64,000 bases of DNA from Clostridiaceae bacterium (GTDB taxonomy: Bacteria > Bacillota > Clostridia > SK-Y3), in assembly GCA_012735465.1 (NCBI GenBank), contig JAAYHJ010000050.1:27148-91147 (forward strand), read 5' to 3'. The notes beneath the pieces were generated by a model that was given only the letters and a program-made list of their open reading frames with translations, had not been told where the DNA came from and did not search any database. Shown in pieces: positions 29,880-38,875 of this stretch. Each line of letters begins with the position of its first letter. The first letter of the stretch is position 1. The translations under genes were made by a program, and so were the position numbers.

Positions 29880-30866
29880 ATGAATATAGATGGAAACGAC
29901 ATACAGCAATTTCATGAAGTATTTGGAAAAGTGGAGCAGGAAGTATCAAAACATATTATAGGACAAAAAGATGTCATACGGCAGGTTTTAATAAGCATGT
30001 TTGCAGGAGGGAATATACTGCTGGAAGGGATGCCGGGACTGGGCAAGACCCAGCTTGTGAAAACCATTGGCAAAGCAATGGACCTGGGTTTTTCCAGAAT
30101 ACAGTTTACCCCTGATTTAATGCCTGCCGATGTGATTGGAACCAATGTTATTACCCGGGGAGAAGACGGCATTAGCCGGTTTAAGTTTGAAAAAGGACCT
30201 GTATTTAGCAATATAGTGCTTGCCGATGAAATTAACCGGGCTACACCCAAAACCCAAAGCGCCCTTTTGGAAGCTATGCAGGAGCAGACGGTTACGGTGG
30301 GAACCAGTACCTATAAACTGCCACAACCTTTTTTTGTACTGGCAACCCAAAACCCCATAGAGATGGAAGGAACATATCCTCTGCCGGAAGCACAAATGGA
30401 CAGGTTTTTGTTTAAGCTGGATGTAGGTTTTCCGTCCCTAGAAGAACTTCATGATATCGTGATGCTAACAACTACCTCAGTTGAAAGTGCGGTAGAAAAA
30501 GTGACTACAGCTGAAGAAATGCTTAAGATGCGGGCAGTGGCAAGACAGGTACCCATTGCAAAACCTGTAATGGACTTTGCTTTAAAACTGGTGATGGCTA
30601 CACATCCCCAATATGAACATTCACCTAAAATAACAAAGGACTATGTGCGCTATGGCTCCAGTCCAAGGGGAGCGCAAAGCATAATCAGCGCAGCACGGGT
30701 AAGGGCCTTAAGCGAAGGAAGATATAATGTGTCTTTTGATGATATTCGCTATGTTGCCTTTCCTGCACTAAGGCATAGGATTTTCATGAATTTTGAAGGC
30801 CTATCGGAAGGCATCACCTCGGATACGGTAATAAGTCAAATTATTAATTCAATGAAAATGGAATAA
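29880..30866 (+). CDS. MoxR-family AAA+ ATPase
   Basis: A 328-aa AAA+ ATPase of the MoxR/RavA group that works as a chaperone for assembly of membrane or metal-containing complexes. Walker A GMPGLGKTQ, Walker B IVLADEINRATPKTQSALLE, sensor ATQNPIEMEGTYPLPEAQMD and the sensor II region YGSSPRGAQS are all present. A GGGGGG site precedes the ATG. MoxR genes are usually followed by DUF58 and VWA genes; here the cluster stops, with 0.7 kb of gene-free sequence downstream. Confidence 0.95.
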   Translation: MNIDGNDIQQFHEVFGKVEQEVSKHIIGQKDVIRQVLISMFAGGNILLEGMPGLGKTQLVKTIGKAMDLGFSRIQFTPDLMPADVIGTNVITRGEDGISRFKFEKGPVFSNIVLADEINRATPKTQSALLEAMQEQTVTVGTSTYKLPQPFFVLATQNPIEMEGTYPLPEAQMDRFLFKLDVGFPSLEELHDIVMLTTTSVESAVEKVTTAEEMLKMRAVARQVPIAKPVMDFALKLVMATHPQYEHSPKITKDYVRYGSSPRGAQSIISAARVRALSEGRYNVSFDDIRYVAFPALRHRIFMNFEGLSEGITSDTVISQIINSMKME

Positions 30867-31572
30867 TAGAAAGAAAAATCATCTGAAAAATCTACTTTTA
30901 CGTTATAAGGCATCTATTGTTATAATAGGTGTCTATATTAATGCCTATAATTCATTAGAATTTTTTTTCTACAAATCCTTGATATCCTTGCTGTGTAGTA
31001 GCTGCAATAAAGTTTATAATAGTTGAAGCCGAGGTTTTATAACAAAAAAACAGCCAAATCATCAATAAAAAGTTTCTAATTTTCGGATAATCTGTTATAA
31101 TTAATACATATGAGACATTTATATCATCCTTTGCTATTGGTGGCCATGACTTATACATCGGACGAATATAGGTGTCTTTTTAGCATTTGGAATTTTTTCT
31201 ATCATCTTTGCTCATTTTATAGAAATGTGAAAAAGATTGGCAAAATGAGATATATCAACAAAGTTTTAAAGCACTTAGAAAATACTATTCTAATATAATC
31301 CCATTGATTTCCTATTGGGCAACAAGTTAGCATTATTAGCATCCACCAAAAATAAAAATATGTTAGAAAGGAGGGGGTTATTGGACCTTGATACTTGTTA
31401 TAGATGTGTCCAATAAAAATAAGTTATGAATAAGATACGTAGCGTAGGTTAGTAACTGTATGCTTTTCCCATCTGCGCAAAAAAAGTAAATAGCAGGAAT
31501 AGTTTTGTTTTAATCAAAAAAGTTTTCTTTTGTATTACTGGAATCATAACAACGAAAGGAGGAGATCTACAT
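30867..31572 (+). other. 706-bp gap between MoxR and xylanase genes
   Basis: No gene is supported. A 10-bp imperfect hairpin (GGCATCTATT 30909-30918 with AATAGGTGTC 30924-30933) may end the MoxR operon, although it lacks a T run. A 9-bp inverted repeat, TTATTGGAC (31378-31386) and GTCCAATAA (31408-31416), starts right after AAAGGAGGG and encloses an 11-codon TTG-started reading frame. Short open frames near 31110 and 30955 do not look coding. Confidence 0.5.
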
Positions 31573-33906
31573 ATGTTGATTAAACATAAGAAGCTTAGAT
31601 ATAAATCTAGCTTTTCTTTAATAATGTCAATTATCATGATCCTTGGAATATTCTCTGCGGTTCCCGTATCTGCTGCTAGGCCCAATGCCAATAGATTGTA
31701 TATGTTTACCTTTACACCTGCTGAAAAGGAGGTACAGGAGTCCTGGTTCAGCCCGTCGTCAGCATCCGAAATTACCTGGATTAGCGGCAGCGGTATCGGC
31801 TTCAATGATGACGATTATGTGCTTCAAGGTAAACATATAGGAACGGACTACACCAGTGCAAACAATGCGATTCGTCTTATTCTTCCCGAGCCCCTTCCGG
31901 CAGGACAAATTTATAATATCCAGGTATCTTTTTATGTTCCTTCCAGCTATAACCAGGGTAAAAGCACTATTACAGGTCCCGGTATCGTGTTAAACGGAGG
32001 ATACAATAACAGTGCTTATAGGCTGCCCTCATCCGCCGGAACAATTTCAATGAACACATGGAAGATCGTAAATGTCAATACACCTCGTATGACAGAAAAC
32101 ATTTGGAGCATTGACTTTCGCTTTGATACCAATACTGCTGCAAATCATCCCGATGTCTGGTACATAGACAACATTGTGATAAGCCGGCTGGCATGGGATA
32201 TAACAATTCCTTCACTGGCTGATGCCTACAAGGAAAACTTTCTTTTAGGCAATATTATTTCGCCAAACCAGATTAATACCGAAACTACCAACATGTTTAA
32301 GCACCATTACAATGTTGTGACCGCTGAAAATCATATGAAACCAAGTATGATCAGCAATGCAAAAGGAGTTTACAACTTCTCAAGTGCCGATTCGATCATA
32401 TCCTGGGCTCAGCAGAACGACATAAAGGTTCATGGACATACATTGGTTTGGCATTCCCAATCTCCGAACTGGCTGTACAGGAATCCGGATAACACACCGC
32501 TTACACGCAGTGAAGCCCGCCAGAATATGCAGGATTATATAAATAATGTTGCCGGGCACTTTGCCGGTAAGGTTATTTCCTGGGATGTTGTCAATGAAGC
32601 CTTTGAAGGCGGCTCTCTTCCGGTGACCGATTGGAAGGCAGTCACCAGAAAAAATTCACCTTGGTATTTAGCCTATGCTAATGGCGCTGATACAGCAAAA
32701 GGTGAAAGCGGTGCTGATTATATCTACGATGCTTTTGTTTTTGCTCGCCTGGCTGACCCGAATGCAATCCTTGTATACAACGATTATAATGAAACCGATG
32801 CCTGGAAGCGGGAAGCCATGGTCCTGATGGTTGAAGACCTTAATGCAAAATGGCTAAACGACCCGCGCAATACCGACCCTGAACGTAAGCTTATTGAACG
32901 CATTGGAATGCAGTCCCACCATTTTACCCAGTACCCACCCGTGTCCTTCGTGGAAGCTTCTATCCGACGCTTCATTCAAGCCGGCGTAATGATTGATGTG
33001 TCTGAGCTTGATATCGGTTATGGTTCTTATAACGGGCCGACAAACCAGACGCTTAATGATAAGCAGCAGGTAGAGCAGGCCATATACTATGCCCGCCTGT
33101 TTGAAATTTACAAAGCTTATGATGCATATATAACGCGTGTAACATTCTGGGGCCAGGCGGACTCCTTGAGCTGGCGTTCTGATTACAGCCCTCTGGTGTT
33201 CGACCGGGCATATGCCCCCAAAGAAGCTTATTATGCAGTTTTGGACCCAAGCGGTTATCTAATGGAAAAAGGTATTGCACCTCGTTCGCTCCATGACTTG
33301 AATATCACGATAGATACCAACACAATTACTGCAGGGCTTCCGGCTAATATTACTGTTAAGGCTACTGCTGCTGATTTAGGAAACTATAATGTTATTGCAT
33401 ATCTTGATAAGGACGGCAAGGTATGCAGCGATGAGTTTAGACTCGTTAACGGTACCGCACAGGTTGTTATTCCAAGGGCACCTGAAGCCGGCCAGTATAG
33501 AATTGTTGTTAAAGCTTATAGTGGTTCCGACTTGTTTGCTGCAAAGGCCGTTCCGGTGACCATTGTTGACGAGCCAGTGGAAAAGGATTTTACCATTAAC
33601 GCTACCTATGAACCGGCTGCACTGACAGCAGATAAATTATTTACTGCAAAGGTGGAAGTAACCAGACATAAATATGAAGACAGTCCGGTGCTGCTCATTG
33701 TAGCTCTTTATAACAAGGATAACCGCATGATAAATGTAAGCTATATTTCAAAGAATTTTGAAAGAGGAACTCCCCAAACTATGGCTGCTGGTTTCAGGCT
33801 TCCGTCGGATGTGGAAGGACACAGGGTTAAGTTTTTTGTATGGGATGGTAGCGATATGAGTGATACATCAATGACTCCTCTGTCCGATGCAATTACGGTC
33901 CAATAG
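31573..33906 (+). CDS. Secreted GH10 endo-1,4-beta-xylanase
   Basis: Cleaves the xylan backbone outside the cell. The 777-aa precursor has a signal peptide ending near PVSAA, a CBM22-like N-terminal module (about 35-210) and a GH10 barrel (about 215-570) with HGHTLVWHSQ, the acid/base Glu342 in WDVVNEA and the nucleophile Glu478 in VSELDI. A beta-rich linker domain (about 575-670) and a C-terminal module (about 671-777) follow; the latter matches the GH95 and GH3 C-termini (NRMINVSYISK, then KFFVWDG). AAAGGAGGAG precedes the ATG. No dockerin or SLH motif is present. Confidence 0.96.
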   Translation: MLIKHKKLRYKSSFSLIMSIIMILGIFSAVPVSAARPNANRLYMFTFTPAEKEVQESWFSPSSASEITWISGSGIGFNDDDYVLQGKHIGTDYTSANNAIRLILPEPLPAGQIYNIQVSFYVPSSYNQGKSTITGPGIVLNGGYNNSAYRLPSSAGTISMNTWKIVNVNTPRMTENIWSIDFRFDTNTAANHPDVWYIDNIVISRLAWDITIPSLADAYKENFLLGNIISPNQINTETTNMFKHHYNVVTAENHMKPSMISNAKGVYNFSSADSIISWAQQNDIKVHGHTLVWHSQSPNWLYRNPDNTPLTRSEARQNMQDYINNVAGHFAGKVISWDVVNEAFEGGSLPVTDWKAVTRKNSPWYLAYANGADTAKGESGADYIYDAFVFARLADPNAILVYNDYNETDAWKREAMVLMVEDLNAKWLNDPRNTDPERKLIERIGMQSHHFTQYPPVSFVEASIRRFIQAGVMIDVSELDIGYGSYNGPTNQTLNDKQQVEQAIYYARLFEIYKAYDAYITRVTFWGQADSLSWRSDYSPLVFDRAYAPKEAYYAVLDPSGYLMEKGIAPRSLHDLNITIDTNTITAGLPANITVKATAADLGNYNVIAYLDKDGKVCSDEFRLVNGTAQVVIPRAPEAGQYRIVVKAYSGSDLFAAKAVPVTIVDEPVEKDFTINATYEPAALTADKLFTAKVEVTRHKYEDSPVLLIVALYNKDNRMINVSYISKNFERGTPQTMAAGFRLPSDVEGHRVKFFVWDGSDMSDTSMTPLSDAITVQ

Positions 33907-33926
33907 CATAAACCAAGAGGTTAAAA

Positions 33927-33966
33927 AAGAAACCGATTCTAAAAAAATGAATCGGTTTCTTTTTTT
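33927..33966. terminator. Terminator shared by the xylanase and PHP genes
   Basis: AAGAAACCGATTC and GAATCGGTTTCTT form a perfect 13-bp stem with T runs on the plus side and, because of flanking A residues, on the minus side as well. It serves two convergent genes. Confidence 0.92.
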
Positions 33967-33969
33967 ATC

Positions 33970-34770
33970 TTAATCGATGGGCACATAGATTGGATTTAGC
34001 TGTTTAAAATTTGCGATATATCTGAATCCGGCACACCGCAGCATATCCAGCGCATAGTCGAAACCGTGTCCGATGTACTCGGGTGAATGGGCATCAGAGC
34101 CAATGGTAATCAATTCTCCTCCCAATTCTTTATATTTCTTAAGAATATCCAGGGTTGGCATAGGTGTCCCAAGACCATAGCGGAATCCGGAAGTATTAAT
34201 TTCTATTCCATGACCCGATTCAATTATTTTTTTTAATATGCTGTTTAATAGGTCATCAAATTCACCGGGGCGAAAGAAATTATCGGTATAACCGCCGTAC
34301 CGGCGAATGAGGTCCAAATGCCCATATACGCTGTACTTGTCAAAAGAAGATACCGAGTCATATACCTCTTTCAAATACCTTTCGTAGGATTGCTCACGGG
34401 TTTTCCCAGCACAAAAATCGCCCACATGCATATCAAGGTGGTCAATGACATGGGTGGACAGTATAATAAAGTCAAAGGGATGTTCATTCAAGAGATTGAG
34501 AGTTTCCTGGTGTACGTGGGGTTGAAGCCCTATTTCAACGCCAAAAGCAATGGTCAGTTTGTCCTGGTATTTTTCCCGTACTTTTTGTAAAGCAATCCTG
34601 TACTCATGATAATCAATCATAAAAGAATCGTCAAAATTTGGATAGTCAAAGTCCACATGATCTGTAAAGGCAATATCGGTTAACCCTATGTCTATGGCCT
34701 TTTCACAGGCAGCCTCCATGCTCATTTGAGAATCAGTGGAAAAATTTGAATGAATATGATAATCATGCAT
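33970..34770 (-). CDS. PHP-domain phosphatase, HisJ/histidinol-phosphatase type
   Basis: A 266-aa PHP-family metalloenzyme. Metal ligands are visible in order: DYHIHSNFSTD, FTDHVDF, GVEIGL, STHVID, GHLDLIRRYG and GSDAHSPEYIG. The family (K04486 type) dephosphorylates histidinol phosphate in histidine synthesis, but many paralogues act on other phosphoesters, and no his gene is nearby. AAAGGAC precedes the ATG at 34770. Confidence 0.85.
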   Translation of the reverse strand: MHDYHIHSNFSTDSQMSMEAACEKAIDIGLTDIAFTDHVDFDYPNFDDSFMIDYHEYRIALQKVREKYQDKLTIAFGVEIGLQPHVHQETLNLLNEHPFDFIILSTHVIDHLDMHVGDFCAGKTREQSYERYLKEVYDSVSSFDKYSVYGHLDLIRRYGGYTDNFFRPGEFDDLLNSILKKIIESGHGIEINTSGFRYGLGTPMPTLDILKKYKELGGELITIGSDAHSPEYIGHGFDYALDMLRCAGFRYIANFKQLNPIYVPID

Positions 34771-34878
34771 AGGTAATCAGTCCTTTAAATATATTATAAA
34801 TGTTTTACTCTTCTATTATTATACAAAAATAATTATAAAACGCAAATATCGGTGGAATATGTATCACATTGCCGAAAG

Positions 34879-34908
34879 TTGCTTGAATGATATGTACAAG
34901 GGTATAAT
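34879..34908 (+). promoter_or_regulatory. Probable promoter of the M18 aminopeptidase gene
   Basis: TTGCTT (34879-34884), an 18-bp spacer and TATAAT (34903-34908), 60 bp before the start codon. Confidence 0.5.
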
Positions 34909-34967
34909 AATAAACAAGTAAGTAAAAAAATACATAATAGTGGATAGCATAGGATGGGAGGATTAGT

Positions 34968-36394
34968 ATGAGTGAACAACAAAAAACACAGGGTCAAGAG
35001 CTGTTTGATTCATTAAAGTACGAGGTAAAAAACGGCTGGGAACGCATTTCCCAGGAAGATGCCCAAAATATATTCGAATTTTGCGAAGGATACAAGGCTT
35101 TCCTTGACAAATGTAAGACGGAACGGGAATGTGTGCAGGAAATTATAAAAGTTGCACGGGCAAAAGGTTTTGTATCCCTTGATGAGATAAAGGAAAACAG
35201 GCTGAAAAAGGGGGACAAAGTATATAGTGTAAACAGGGGCAAGGGAGTGGTCCTGGCAGTTATTGGAGATAAGCCTTTGGAAGAAGGGGTAAATATTGTG
35301 GGTGCCCATTTGGATGTGCCCAGGCTTGATTTAAAACAAAACCCCCTATATGAAGATTCGGAACTGGTACTATTAAAAACCCATTATTACGGGGGGATAA
35401 AAAAATACCAGTGGACAACCATACCTCTTTCCATACATGGAGTGGTTATGAATAGGGATGGTAAGCGCATAGATATTGCAATAGGTGAAGATGAAAGTGA
35501 TCCGGTTTTTTGTATTACCGACCTGCTGCCACACCTGGCGCAGGAGCAAATGCAGAAAAAGATGAGCGAAGGGATTACTGGGGAAGGGCTAAACGTCTTG
35601 TTTGGCAGCATTCCTTACAGGGATGAAAAGGTAAAAGAAAAGATAAAGTTAAACATATTGAGGGAACTAAATGAAAAATATGGAATACATGAAGAAGATT
35701 TTATAAGTGCGGAACTGGAAGTTGTACCTGCATTTAAGGCAAGGGATGTGGGCCTGGACCGCAGCATGGTTGGTGCCTATGGACAGGATGACCGGGTTTG
35801 CAGCTATACAGCATTACAGGCTATTTTAGAGATTGAAAATCCTGAAAGGACTGCAATTTGTTTATTGGTTGATAAAGAAGAAATTGGAAGCATGGGTAGT
35901 ACGGGCATGCAATCCCGATTTTTTGAAAACGTATTGGCAGAAATGTGTTACCTGACTTCAGGGAGTTACAACGACTTGATGTTGCGCAGATGTTTATCAA
36001 AATCGAGATGCTTATCGGCCGATGTCAGTGCAGCAGTTGACCCAAATTACGAAGAAGCACATGACAAAAAAATGCGCCTTTCCTTGGCAGGGGCGTGGTT
36101 ATAACCAAATATACCGGCTCAAGGGGTAAATCCGGTTCCAGTGATGCAAATGCTGAATTTGTAGGTTTTGTTAGAAATTTATTTAACAGCAATAACGTAT
36201 TATGGCAGACAGGAGAATTGGGTAAGGTGGACCAGGGAGGTGGGGGTACCATTGCCCAGTTTGTTGCAAACCTGGATATGGAGGTTGTAGACTGCGGTGT
36301 TGCCCTTTTATCCATGCATGCACCCCTTGAAATTTCCAGCAAGTTAGATGTGTACATGGCATTCCGGGCATACAGTGTTTTTTTGAAAGCTTAG
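34968..36394 (+). pseudogene. M18-family aminopeptidase, broken by a one-base frameshift
   Basis: A zinc aminopeptidase of the M18 family (aspartyl aminopeptidase-like) split over two frames: 34968-36104 and continuing to 36394 in the +1 frame from about 36066. The metal ligands are divided between them: GAHLDVPRLDL, GQDDRVCSYTA, DKEEIGSMGSTG and SADVSAAVDP in the first part, SMHAPLEISSKLD in the second. At 36066-36072 there is a run of seven A; eight would restore DKKNAPFLGRGVVITKYTG without a break. Both parts are otherwise intact and well conserved, so the break is recent, a sequencing error in the A run, or a site of slippage. GGGAGG precedes the ATG. Confidence 0.88.
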
Positions 36395-36443
36395 TTTTTT
36401 ACTGTACTTTAAAGGTAAGTTATATTACAATATAAGTATAAGC

Positions 36444-36465
36444 ATGCCAATTGGCCAATTGGCAT
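36444..36465 (+). promoter_or_regulatory. Perfect 22-bp palindrome upstream of the deacetylase gene
   Basis: The half-site ATGCCAATTGG (36444-36454) is followed without gap by its exact reverse complement, CCAATTGGCAT (36455-36465). It contains two overlapping copies of GCCAATTGGC and lies directly before TATACT (36466-36471), 23 bp ahead of the ATG. It looks like an operator; the regulator is unknown. Confidence 0.6.
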
Positions 36466-36487
36466 TATACTAGAAAGAAGGTTTGAT

Positions 36488-37519
36488 ATGGCACGAAAAT
36501 TTTTCAAAATATTTATTTCACTTCTCACTATAGTTATCATGCTTACTTCTTGTGCAACGAAAAATGATGTGGAAATGGAAGTACCACGGTTTGAATTGGA
36601 AGAAAAAAACAGTGAAACCAAGGAAAAATCAGACTTGCCGGAACAGAAGCAGGATGAGCGGAAGGATGAAGATGTACCAAAAGATGAATATGAGCCGAGA
36701 GATGTATATGAAAATGAACAAAAAGATGAGTATAGAAATGAGAAAAAGGATGAACAAAAAAAAGAACAACAGTTAGAAACTATTGAAGATGTACAAAAAA
36801 ACGATTCATCAGATAATGCTCAAAGAAATTTACTAAATAATAAGAAATATGGTTGGGGATATAAAAAGCAGAAAAACCTTCCGCCCATAGTGTCCCAGGC
36901 AACCATAGATTTACTAGAAAAATATGACGCAATATATCGTAAAAATACAGATGAAAAGGTGCTGTTTTTAACATTTGATGAAGGGTATGAAAACGGTTAT
37001 ACACCGGTTATTCTGGATGTGCTGAAAGAACACCAGGTGCCGGCAGCATTTTTTATCACGGGTCCCTATTTAAAAAAGAACCCGGATTTAGTTAAAAGAA
37101 TGGTGGAAGAAGGCCATATAGTAGGTAATCATACCGTAAACCATCCCAGTATGCCGGAAGTATTGGATGATGCAAAATTAGAAGAAGAATTGTTGGGTCT
37201 TGACCGTTCTTTTTACGAAATGTTTCAATCCAATATGAAATATGTCAGACCTCCTAAGGGAGAGTACAGTGAAAGGACGCTGGCATTAACCCAATCCTTG
37301 GGCTATAAAACCGTTTTTTGGAGCTTTGCATATGTGGACTGGGATGTAAACAATCAAAAGGGAGCTGATTATGCATATCAGCAGGTCATGGACGGTATCC
37401 ATAACGGAGCCATATTGCTTCTGCATGCGGTTTCAAAAGATAATGCGGAAGCATTGGGAAAAATTATACAAGATGCAAGGGCAGCAGGGTACCAATTTAA
37501 ATCTCTTGATGAATTTTAA
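36488..37519 (+). CDS. Polysaccharide deacetylase lipoprotein, PdaA type
   Basis: A 343-aa exported enzyme with a lipobox-like LTSC (Cys22), a highly charged Glu/Lys/Asp linker (about 30-105) and a NodB-homology domain (about 155-343). Motifs are FLTFDEGYENGYT (catalytic Asp and metal Asp, here Glu at the second position as in PdaA), HTVNHPSMPE and RPPKGEYSE. Enzymes of this type remove the acetyl group in making muramic delta-lactam of the spore cortex. The lipoprotein anchor and linker are unusual for PdaA, so a vegetative peptidoglycan role is possible. Confidence 0.88.
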   Translation: MARKFFKIFISLLTIVIMLTSCATKNDVEMEVPRFELEEKNSETKEKSDLPEQKQDERKDEDVPKDEYEPRDVYENEQKDEYRNEKKDEQKKEQQLETIEDVQKNDSSDNAQRNLLNNKKYGWGYKKQKNLPPIVSQATIDLLEKYDAIYRKNTDEKVLFLTFDEGYENGYTPVILDVLKEHQVPAAFFITGPYLKKNPDLVKRMVEEGHIVGNHTVNHPSMPEVLDDAKLEEELLGLDRSFYEMFQSNMKYVRPPKGEYSERTLALTQSLGYKTVFWSFAYVDWDVNNQKGADYAYQQVMDGIHNGAILLLHAVSKDNAEALGKIIQDARAAGYQFKSLDEF

Positions 37520-37553
37520 TTAAATAAATCTTAAGGGCATGGGGGGAGAGAAG

Positions 37554-38831
37554 ATGTTAAAAAGAATTTTGGTATATGTAATCCTTATGATACTGGGAAC
37601 AACCCTAATATATGCTCAGTCAGAGGGCATTACGTACCTAGTTCCTGTCAAGGGAGAAATCAACTCCGCATTGGTAACCTATGTTAATAAAGCAATAAAA
37701 GAAGCGGAAAAAAACGATGCAGCTTTAATTATTTTTGAAATTGATACTTATGGGGGTATAGTGAATTCCGCAATTGAAATAAGCGATGCAATCATAGACA
37801 CTTCTCTACCCACTGTGTGTTATATAGAAGATAATGCAATTTCTGCCGGGGTCATCATAGCCATTTCCGGTGATAGGGTTGTAGCAAACAAAGCCATTAA
37901 TATAGGTTCTGCAGAGACGCGCCCAAAGGAAGAAAAATATATCTCTTACTGGGCGGGAAGACTAAAAAGGGTGGCAAAGCTGAAGGGAAGGGACCCGGAA
38001 ATTATTGCCGGTATGGCTGATGCGGATATAGAAATTGAAGGAATTACTGAAAAAGGAAAGTTGATCAATCTCACTGCCGATGAGGCGCTTAAATATGGTG
38101 TGATAGATAAAGTTGTCAGCGGCAGGCGAGAGTTATATGAATACCTGGGTGTAGACAGAAATGATGTAATTGAACTAAAATATGACTGGAGAACCAGCCT
38201 GGCCCAAATTACCAATAACAGCATTGTTTCCACTATGCTTCTTGCCATTGGTATAATAGGTATTGTAGGAGAAATATTTACAGCCGGTTTTGGAGCACTG
38301 GGTAGCATTGGAATTCTGTCCCTTGCATTATATTTTGCCGGTAAGTTCATTGCAGGACATACCGGTTGGAGCATGATAATATTATTTGTGGCAGGTATTA
38401 TTTTACTGGGAATTGAAGCAGCCATTCCCGGCTTTGGTGTACCGGGGATTGCGGGTATAGTATGTGTTGTAACGAGTATACTTTTAGGTTCCAGTGATCC
38501 CGTGAGTGGGGCCATTTCCTTTGTTGTTGCAATTATTGCAAGTATTATTATACTTGCTTTATTGCTAAAGAGGATGCCTAAGAGTAAGCTTTTTGATCGA
38601 ATTATATTAAAAAATGACCCGGATATAACTAAGGTAGATGTTTCTATGATGGAAAAAAAGAAGCTGATTGGTATGGAAGGAGAAGCTCTTACGTTTCTCA
38701 GACCAGCAGGGATTGTGATTATCGGGGATGAAAAACTAGATGTGGTATCGGAAGGTGAATATGTTGAAAAAGGTGCCAGGGTAAGAGTTGTTGCCGTTGA
38801 AGGTAACAGGATTGTGGTAAGAAAGATTTAA
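37554..38831 (+). CDS. NfeD1b-type membrane serine protease
   Basis: A 425-aa protein with a signal peptide, a ClpP-like serine protease domain (about 25-210) with Ser97 in NAISAGVIIAISG, four membrane helices (about 230-345) and a C-terminal OB-fold NfeD domain (IGMEGEALTFLRPAG onward). NfeD1b proteins cooperate with the flotillin-like FloA encoded next, 44 bp downstream. GGGGGGAG precedes the ATG at 37554; an ATG at 37539 overlaps that site and is unlikely. Confidence 0.92.
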   Translation: MLKRILVYVILMILGTTLIYAQSEGITYLVPVKGEINSALVTYVNKAIKEAEKNDAALIIFEIDTYGGIVNSAIEISDAIIDTSLPTVCYIEDNAISAGVIIAISGDRVVANKAINIGSAETRPKEEKYISYWAGRLKRVAKLKGRDPEIIAGMADADIEIEGITEKGKLINLTADEALKYGVIDKVVSGRRELYEYLGVDRNDVIELKYDWRTSLAQITNNSIVSTMLLAIGIIGIVGEIFTAGFGALGSIGILSLALYFAGKFIAGHTGWSMIILFVAGIILLGIEAAIPGFGVPGIAGIVCVVTSILLGSSDPVSGAISFVVAIIASIIILALLLKRMPKSKLFDRIILKNDPDITKVDVSMMEKKKLIGMEGEALTFLRPAGIVIIGDEKLDVVSEGEYVEKGARVRVVAVEGNRIVVRKI

Positions 38832-38875
38832 AAAAATAAAAAATCAACTTTAATAAACAAAAGGGAGGTATATAA

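Noticed and set aside
31110..31298. Open frame of 62 codons and neighbouring frames near 31120-31300
   Set aside because: No ribosome binding site. Stretches in three frames look faintly like a broken membrane protein, but I cannot match them to a family.
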